From: Gordonia sp. UBA5067
Lineage (GTDB): Bacteria; Actinomycetota; Actinomycetes; Mycobacteriales; Mycobacteriaceae
DNA: 12,065 nucleotides
Direction of reading: 5' to 3'
NCBI RefSeq assembly: GCF_002414845.1
Contig: NZ_DIAX01000081.1
Span: 370-12,434 of the forward strand
How positions within the stretch are numbered: position 1 is the stretch's first letter; the number at the start of each line of letters is the position of its first letter. This document shows positions 7,196 through 12,065 of the stretch, one piece after another. Below the pieces are notes generated by a model. That model did no database searches and was not told the origin of the DNA. It saw only the letters and a list, made by a program, of their open reading frames with translations. The position numbers and the translations under genes were made by a program.

Positions 7196-9967
7196 TCAGT
7201 GCGCCGCGTCGTCCCAGGACCGGCCGATGCCGACGGAGACATCGAGCGGGACAGACAGACTGATCGCAGTGCCCATCTCGGCCCGGACCAGCGCCTCCAC
7301 CTGTTCACGCTCACCGCGAGCCACCTCCAGCACCAATTCGTCGTGGACCTGCAGCAGCATCCGGGAGCGTAACTGTTCGTCGGCGAGGCGGCGGTGCACA
7401 TTGATCATCGCGACCTTGATGATGTCGGCGGCGCTGCCCTGGATGGGCGCGTTGAGCGCCATCCGCTCCGCGGCCTGACGGCGCTGCCAGTTGTCGCTGT
7501 TGAGGTCGGGAAGGTAGCGCCGACGACCGTAGACGGTGGCGGTGTACTCGTTGCGGCGCGCCACGTCAACCACGTTGTGCAGGTAGTCGCGCACCCCGCC
7601 GAAACGCGCGAAGTAGGCCTCCATCTGGTCCTTGGCCTCGTCGCGCCCGATACCGAGCTGCGCCGCCAAACCGAATGCCGAAAGTCCGTAAGCGAGGCCG
7701 TAAGACATCGCCTTGACCCGATGGCGCATTTCTGCGGTCACCCCGTCGATCGGGACGCCGAACGCACGCGACCCGACGAAGTTGTGCAGGTCTTCGCCGG
7801 TGTTGAACGCCTCGATCAGGCCTGCGTCCTCGGACAGGTGCGCCATGATCCGCATTTCGATCTGGCTGTAGTCCGCCGTCATCAGGCACTCGAAGTCGGC
7901 CTCGGTACCTGCGGCGCGAGAACTGGGCTCGCCCCCGCCGGTCACGATGAAGCCACCGCGGATCTGCCGGCCGGCCGGGGTCCGCACCGGGATGTTCTGC
8001 AGATTCGGTTCGGTCGAGCTGAGGCGCCCGGTGGCCGCGATGGTCTGATTGAACGTGGTGTGGATCCGATCATCGGGCGCCACCGCTTTCAGTAGGCCCT
8101 CGACGGTGATCTTGAGCCGCGTCGCGTCGCGGTGCTCGAGCAGATGCTCGAGGAACGGATGGCCGGTCTTCGCGTACAGCCCCTGGAGTGCGTCGGCGTC
8201 GGTGGTGTATCCGGTCTTGGTCTTCTTCGTCTTCGGCATGTCGAGTTTATCGAAGAGGATCGTCTGCAGTTGCTTGGGCGAACCGAGGTTCACCTGTTCG
8301 CCGATCACGTCGTAGGCGGCCTCCGCCGCAGCACGCACCCGGTCGGCGAACTCCGCTTCCAGGGTGCGCAGGTGGTCGGTGTCCACCGCAATGCCGGTTG
8401 CCTCGAGGTCGGCGAGGACGAACAGCAGCGGCAGTTCGACGTCGGCGAGGAGATCGCGGGCGTGTAACCGGTCGAGTTCCTCGTCGAAGGCGATCGCGAG
8501 TTCGGCGACCGCGCGCGCCGCGAGCATCAGTTCGTCGGCGCGCTTGGCATCGCCGCCCTCGCCGTCGAGGAGCGAGAGTTGGCCGTCGTCGGCGCCGGCC
8601 GCGTCGACGCGCAGCTCGCGCCGCAGGTAGCGCACGACGAGGTCGTCGAGGTTGAAGCTGCGCTGTCCGGGTCGCGCCAGGTAGGCGGCCAGCGACGTGT
8701 CGCTGCTGACGCCGGCGAGCTTCCAGCCGCGCCCGCGCAGCGCGTGGAACGCCCACTTGGCCTCGTGTAGGGCCTTGTCGGCCGCCGGGTCGGCAAACCA
8801 CTCGCCGAGGGCTTGCTCATCATCGGGGGTCATCGTCGTCGGATCGAGGTAGGCGCTCACCTCGTCGGCCGCGGCGATGGCAACGGCCTCGACGTCGGAG
8901 TCGACGACGCGCGCCGGCCCGGTGACCATGACGCCGCTGCGTCCGGTCCGCGCATGAGCGTCGAGCCAGGCCCGGACGGCGCCGGGGGCGAGCACCTCGC
9001 CGTCGAGGTCGAACCCGGATTCGGCTTCCGGCTCGGGCGAGGACAGGGTGGAGAAAAGGCGGTCGCGCAGCACCCGGAATTCGAGGTCGTCGAACAGTTT
9101 GTGAATCTGTTCGCGGTCCCAGCCGGCCAGCGCGAGGTCGTCGGGTCCGGATGGCAGGTCGACGTCGCGGACCAGCTCGGTCAGTTCCCGGTTGGTGAGC
9201 ACCGACGACAGGTTGGCACGCAACGAGTCGCCGACCTTGCCGCGCACGTCCTCGACATGGTCGACGAGCCCGGCGAGTGAGCCGTATTCGCGGATCCACT
9301 TGGCCGCGGTCTTCTCCCCCACCCCCGGGATGCCCGGCAGATTGTCCGACGGGTCGCCGCGCAGGGCGGCGTAGTCGGGGTATTGCCGCGGCGTCAGCCC
9401 ATACTTGCCCTCCACCTCCTCGGGGGTGAATCGCGTCAGTTCGGAGACACCCCGTTTGGGGTAGAGCACTGTGGTCTCAGGGTCGACGAGTTGCAGGGCG
9501 TCGCGATCGCCGGTGACGATCAGAACCCGATAGTCCCGCTCGCGGGCCTGGGTGGCGAGGGTGGCGATCACGTCGTCGGCCTCGAAGCCCGCGACGGCGA
9601 ACACCGGGATTCCCATTGCGGCGAGCACTTCCTTGGTGAGGTCCACCTGACCGCGGAACTCGTCGGGCGACTTGTCACGCTGCGCCTTGTACTCGGGGAA
9701 CCGCTCGGAGCGGAACGTCTGGCGCGACACGTCGAAAGCGGCGGCGATATGCGTCGGTTGTTCGTCGCGCAGCAGGTTGATCAGCATCGACGTGAAGCCG
9801 TAGACGGCGTTGGTCGTCTGCCCGCCGGCGGTCTTGAAGTTTTCCGCGGGTAACGCGAAGAAGGCCCGATAGGCCAGCGAATGCCCGTCGAGCAGCATCA
9901 GCAGCGGGCGCCCGTCGCCCGTCGGGTCGGCGGCGGCCTTCGATGCTGACTTCTGCGCTGGACTCAC
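7196..9967 (-). CDS. polA: DNA polymerase I
   Basis: A 923-residue polymerase for Okazaki-fragment maturation and repair. The 5' nuclease domain (about 20-310) has LLDGHSLAYRAFFALP, AAAFDVSRQTFRSERFPEYK, FEADDVIATL, VTGDRDALQLV, the metal-site RGDPSDNLPGIPGVGEKTAA, and the helix-hairpin-helix. The middle domain (about 325-520) lacks the DxE and other acidic residues of a proofreading exonuclease. The polymerase domain has TGRLSSTEPNLQNIP (646-660), motif A DYSQIEMR (699-706), O-helix R748, K752, Y756 and Y760, and motif C HDE (875-877). Tyr756 sits where E. coli has Phe762. A Gly/Ser-rich insert of about a dozen residues lies near 676-690. GTG at 9967 with a weak ribosome site is the likely start. 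It lies 37 bases after the Liv-type lipoprotein and 1 base before the amino acid binding protein. Confidence 0.98.
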   Translation of the reverse strand: MSPAQKSASKAAADPTGDGRPLLMLLDGHSLAYRAFFALPAENFKTAGGQTTNAVYGFTSMLINLLRDEQPTHIAAAFDVSRQTFRSERFPEYKAQRDKSPDEFRGQVDLTKEVLAAMGIPVFAVAGFEADDVIATLATQARERDYRVLIVTGDRDALQLVDPETTVLYPKRGVSELTRFTPEEVEGKYGLTPRQYPDYAALRGDPSDNLPGIPGVGEKTAAKWIREYGSLAGLVDHVEDVRGKVGDSLRANLSSVLTNRELTELVRDVDLPSGPDDLALAGWDREQIHKLFDDLEFRVLRDRLFSTLSSPEPEAESGFDLDGEVLAPGAVRAWLDAHARTGRSGVMVTGPARVVDSDVEAVAIAAADEVSAYLDPTTMTPDDEQALGEWFADPAADKALHEAKWAFHALRGRGWKLAGVSSDTSLAAYLARPGQRSFNLDDLVVRYLRRELRVDAAGADDGQLSLLDGEGGDAKRADELMLAARAVAELAIAFDEELDRLHARDLLADVELPLLFVLADLEATGIAVDTDHLRTLEAEFADRVRAAAEAAYDVIGEQVNLGSPKQLQTILFDKLDMPKTKKTKTGYTTDADALQGLYAKTGHPFLEHLLEHRDATRLKITVEGLLKAVAPDDRIHTTFNQTIAATGRLSSTEPNLQNIPVRTPAGRQIRGGFIVTGGGEPSSRAAGTEADFECLMTADYSQIEMRIMAHLSEDAGLIEAFNTGEDLHNFVGSRAFGVPIDGVTAEMRHRVKAMSYGLAYGLSAFGLAAQLGIGRDEAKDQMEAYFARFGGVRDYLHNVVDVARRNEYTATVYGRRRYLPDLNSDNWQRRQAAERMALNAPIQGSAADIIKVAMINVHRRLADEQLRSRMLLQVHDELVLEVARGEREQVEALVRAEMGTAISLSVPLDVSVGIGRSWDDAAH

Positions 9968-10004
9968 ACCGACGAAGTCTAGTGGTCGGCCCCGACACCG
10001 ACCG

Positions 10005-11291
10005 CTACGCCGGCCCCACCCGCGACAGCCACACCGTGTTGCCGATCAGATCTCCCGTCGGCGCCCACTGATAGTGACGTGAAAGCCCATCGCCGGAGTA
10101 GTCCGCGACGTAGGCCCGTAAGTGGGGCCGGGTCTGCTTTCCGGCCGCAATCCCCCTGATGATGACCGTCGCCAGATCGTAGGCCTCCAGCGAGTACCGG
10201 GCCGGCGGCCCGCCGAACCGGGTGGCGTAGGCCGCGGAGAAGGCGTCGGGGGCGGGACTGCATGAGCAGGACAGCAGTGCGCCGTCGGCGCCCGCACCGG
10301 CGAAGGCAAGGAAGTCGGGGTTGTTCGCCTCGTCGCCCGCAGCGAACACCACCGTCGGTGCGGCCTGGCGCAGGGCGGCGGCGAATGCGCCGCCATCGCG
10401 TGCGGATCCGGCGAAATACACGCCGTCCGCCGCCGCCTTCACGACCGCGTCCACGGCGGGCCCGTAGGCGTGACTGCCGCGCTGGATGCCGGTCGAACAG
10501 GCTTGGACGGCGGCACCGCCAAGGCCTTGGGTGACTGCCCGGGCCAGGCCGGCGCCCCCGTCGGTGTTATCGGCGATGACGCAAACCTTCTTGCGGCCAC
10601 CGGCGCCGACCAGGTAGCGGGCAATGGCCGCACCCTGTACATCGTCGTTGTTGACGCCGCGGAAGAACGTCTTCCACCCCTTGTCGGTGAGGGTCGGTGC
10701 CGTGGCCGACGGGCTCAGATTCACCAATCCGGCCGCATGGAAGGTCGGGCCGGCGGCGAGCGCATCTGAGGAGGTGAGCGGCCCGATGACGGCGACAACG
10801 TCGGGGCGGGCCGCTAGACGCCTGGCCTCCTCGGCGGCGACGACGCCGTTGCCCTTGGTATCGGTCCGGCGCACGACGAGTTGGCAACGCGGATTCGCCG
10901 CGTTGTGCTGGTCGACGGCCAGTTGTGCACCGTTGGCGATGGCGGTGCCGTCAATCCCGTCACGGGTGGAAAGGTCGCCGACCACCGCCACGGTCAGGCG
11001 AGGACAGGCGGCCTTACCGTCGCCCGCCGGGTTGGCGGGGCTTGCCGGGGCCGGCGGGTCGAAGCGCTGGCCGGCCAGGGTCAGCTGTCCGACCGTCGTG
11101 ATCGCCAGGCCGGTTTCGCCGGGCGGCACGGAGGTCGGCACCGCGGGGGCCGCTGGATTGCCGGACGCGCCCGCTGCTCGGGAAGCAGCCGACGGCACCG
11201 CCGGGCCGTGCGAGGACGCGCATCCGCTGATGCCGAGCGCCACGGCGACAACGACTGTCGCGACGGCCAGTCCGCCCTGTCGGGTCTTCAT
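10005..11291 (-). CDS. Branched-chain amino acid (Liv-type) substrate-binding lipoprotein
   Basis: A 428-residue exported lipoprotein. The signal is MKTRQ, a hydrophobic stretch, then ISGC with C24 lipidated. Residues 25-97 are a Pro/Ala/Ser-rich low-complexity linker. The rest is a type I periplasmic binding fold of the LivJ/Peripla_BP_6 kind: LTVAVVGDLSTRDGIDG (99-115), AIANGAQLAVDQHNAANP (117-134), VVAVIGPLTSSDALAAGPTF (165-184), LVNLSPSATAPTLTD (189-203, the usual ligand loop), FFRGVNNDDVQGAAIARYLV (209-228) and YSLEAYDLATVIIRGIAAGK (366-385). The ATG at 11291 is preceded by a G-rich tract, not a classical site. It is 14 bases past the pdtaR stop. No LivHMGF partner genes are nearby, so it must serve another importer, act as a sensor, or be a remnant. 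Ligand unknown. Confidence 0.88.
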   Translation of the reverse strand: MKTRQGGLAVATVVVAVALGISGCASSHGPAVPSAASRAAGASGNPAAPAVPTSVPPGETGLAITTVGQLTLAGQRFDPPAPASPANPAGDGKAACPRLTVAVVGDLSTRDGIDGTAIANGAQLAVDQHNAANPRCQLVVRRTDTKGNGVVAAEEARRLAARPDVVAVIGPLTSSDALAAGPTFHAAGLVNLSPSATAPTLTDKGWKTFFRGVNNDDVQGAAIARYLVGAGGRKKVCVIADNTDGGAGLARAVTQGLGGAAVQACSTGIQRGSHAYGPAVDAVVKAAADGVYFAGSARDGGAFAAALRQAAPTVVFAAGDEANNPDFLAFAGAGADGALLSCSCSPAPDAFSAAYATRFGGPPARYSLEAYDLATVIIRGIAAGKQTRPHLRAYVADYSGDGLSRHYQWAPTGDLIGNTVWLSRVGPA

Positions 11292-11305
11292 CGCCCACCC
11301 CCGGT

Positions 11306-11902
11306 TCAGGACTCGACGTTCTCGATGACCACCTCGGCCACCTGCTTCATCGTCGTACGACGATCCATCGCCGCACGCTGGATCCACGCGAACGCCTCCG
11401 GTTCAGTCATCGCGTGCTGACTCATGAGCAGCCCCTTCGCCCGGTCGACGAGCTTGCGCGTGGCCAGCGTCTCCTGCACCGACTCCACCTCGGCCTCCAG
11501 GGCGGCCAGTTCGCGGTAGCGGCTGACGGCCACCTCGATCGCCGGCGCCAGATCGGCCTTGGAAAAGGGCTTGACCAGGTAGGCCATCGCACCGGCATCG
11601 CGCGCCTTCTCGATGAAGTCGCGCTGGCTGAACGCGGTAAGCATCACCACGGGGGCCAGGCGCTTCTGGGCGATCTCGGTGGCCGCGTCGATCCCGTCGC
11701 GCACCGGCATCTTGATGTCCATGATCACCAGGTCGGGTTTCAGGCTTTCGGTGAGGTCGACGGCGATCTGCCCATTGGGGGCCTCGCCGACGACGTCGTA
11801 GCCCTCCTCCCGCAACATCTCCACCAGATCCATCCGGATCAGCGAGTCGTCCTCGGCAACCAAGACCCGACTGGGCGGTTGGGCATCGGCAGCCACAGGC
11901 AT
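11306..11902 (-). CDS. pdtaR: ANTAR-domain response regulator
   Basis: A 198-residue two-component regulator closely resembling mycobacterial PdtaR (Rv1626). The receiver domain (about 12-130) has the acidic pocket EDD (17-19), phospho-acceptor D62 in VIMDIKMPV, T89 in VVMLTAFS and K111 in YLVKPFSK. A short coiled linker (about 127-147) leads to the ANTAR domain (about 136-197): RKLVDRAKGLLMSQHAMTEP, then AFAWIQRAAMDRRTTMKQVA. ANTAR domains bind paired RNA hairpins and prevent transcription termination; in mycobacteria the partner kinase is PdtaS, encoded elsewhere. The start is ATG at 11902 after AAGGGAG (11912-11906); upstream in-frame residues look non-coding. It is the first gene of the predicted six-gene operon. 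An inverted repeat lies 19-34 bases upstream. Confidence 0.95.
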   Translation of the reverse strand: MPVAADAQPPSRVLVAEDDSLIRMDLVEMLREEGYDVVGEAPNGQIAVDLTESLKPDLVIMDIKMPVRDGIDAATEIAQKRLAPVVMLTAFSQRDFIEKARDAGAMAYLVKPFSKADLAPAIEVAVSRYRELAALEAEVESVQETLATRKLVDRAKGLLMSQHAMTEPEAFAWIQRAAMDRRTTMKQVAEVVIENVES

Positions 11903-11920
11903 CCTCTCCCTTAGCGGAAA

Positions 11921-11936
11921 TGTCAGAACTATGACA
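11921..11936. promoter_or_regulatory. Inverted repeat upstream of pdtaR
   Basis: TGTCA (11921-11925) and TGACA (11932-11936) form a perfect 5-base dyad with a 6-base centre. It ends 19 bases before the pdtaR start. Read leftward it contains CATAGT, a possible weak -10. It could be an operator or a small leader hairpin; short enough to be chance. Confidence 0.35.
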
Positions 11937-11949
11937 CTACCGGGCGCAG

Positions 11950-11980
11950 TTGGCGTCGCCGGTGAGCCATCTACTAAACT
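11950..11980 (+). promoter_or_regulatory. Candidate promoter of the tRNA gene
   Basis: TTGGCG (11950-11955) and TAAACT (11975-11980) form a possible -35/-10 pair with a 19-base spacer, or TACTAA (11972-11977) with a 16-base spacer. The -10 ends 10 bases before the mature tRNA 5' end, a usual distance for a short 5' leader. Confidence 0.35.
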
Positions 11981-11990
11981 CGGCAATCGC

Positions 11991-12065
11991 GCCCTCGTAG
12001 CCCAATTGGCAGAGGCAACGGATTCAAAACCCGTCCAGTGTGAGTTCGAGTCTCACCGAGGGCAC
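11991..12065 (+). tRNA. tRNA with CAA anticodon (tRNA-Leu by anticodon)
   Basis: A complete cloverleaf can be folded. The acceptor is GCCCTCG with CGAGGGC (7 pairs). The D arm is 12000-12016. The anticodon stem 12018-12022 with 12030-12034 has four pairs and one A-C mismatch at the loop end. The loop is TTCAAAA, so the anticodon is CAA at 12025-12027, reading UUG (Leu). The variable region is only five bases (12035-12039). The T arm is GTGAG-TTCGAGT-CTCAC (12040-12056). The discriminator is A at 12064, as in Leu tRNAs. Bacterial Leu tRNAs normally have a long variable arm, so the identity is less sure than the fold. The window ends one base into the possible CCA. It is divergent from pdtaR. 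Confidence 0.8.

Noticed and set aside
9985..9996. GTCGG-CC-CCGAC as a terminator between the Liv-type lipoprotein and polA
   Set aside because: The loop would be only two bases, the stem is short, and no T-run follows on the minus strand.

Overview
The window reads as chromosomal core DNA of a high-GC actinobacterium in the order Mycobacteriales. Gordonia or a close relative is my best guess. The reasons are the rpsA / polA / ANTAR-regulator (pdtaR) neighbourhood, PolA sequence closely resembling mycobacterial PolA as I remember it, a DUF222/13E12-type HNH protein, and strong GC bias at third codon positions. The genus is an inference from memory, not a search result. Genes are densely packed. 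The longest gap between genes is about 190 bases, and there is no rRNA, CRISPR array, insertion sequence or prophage.

Left part (1-1858): the start of rpsA (ribosomal protein S1) runs leftward off the window. Divergent from it are two rightward genes six bases apart: a small 2H phosphoesterase of the 2'-5' RNA ligase superfamily and a class I SAM-dependent methyltransferase. They end in a 111-base convergent gap holding four tandem copies of a GAGTGGGCACC-centred repeat at 21-22 base spacing.

Middle part (1859-4658): two leftward genes 33 bases apart, a DUF222 HNH-endonuclease-like protein and then a pyridine-nucleotide-dependent beta-decarboxylating dehydrogenase (isocitrate/isopropylmalate family). 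A match to the Gram-positive LexA (SOS) box lies 32 bases upstream of the HNH gene's start, so this pair may respond to DNA damage.

Right part (4659-12065): a leftward run of six closely spaced genes that could be one operon: pdtaR, then a lipoprotein of the branched-chain amino acid binding family, polA (DNA polymerase I), and a polar amino acid ABC importer (lipoprotein, permease, ATPase). Gaps are 13, 37, 1, 5 and -4 bases. The importer looks complete. The Liv-type lipoprotein has no permease or ATPase beside it and may be what remains of a larger liv operon. A rightward tRNA with a CAA (Leu) anticodon lies at the right edge, divergent from pdtaR.

I see no convincing wholly new system. 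The most promising signals are the LexA box before the HNH gene, the helically phased repeat array, the polA-transporter-regulator gene order, and a Leu-anticodon tRNA with a short variable arm.
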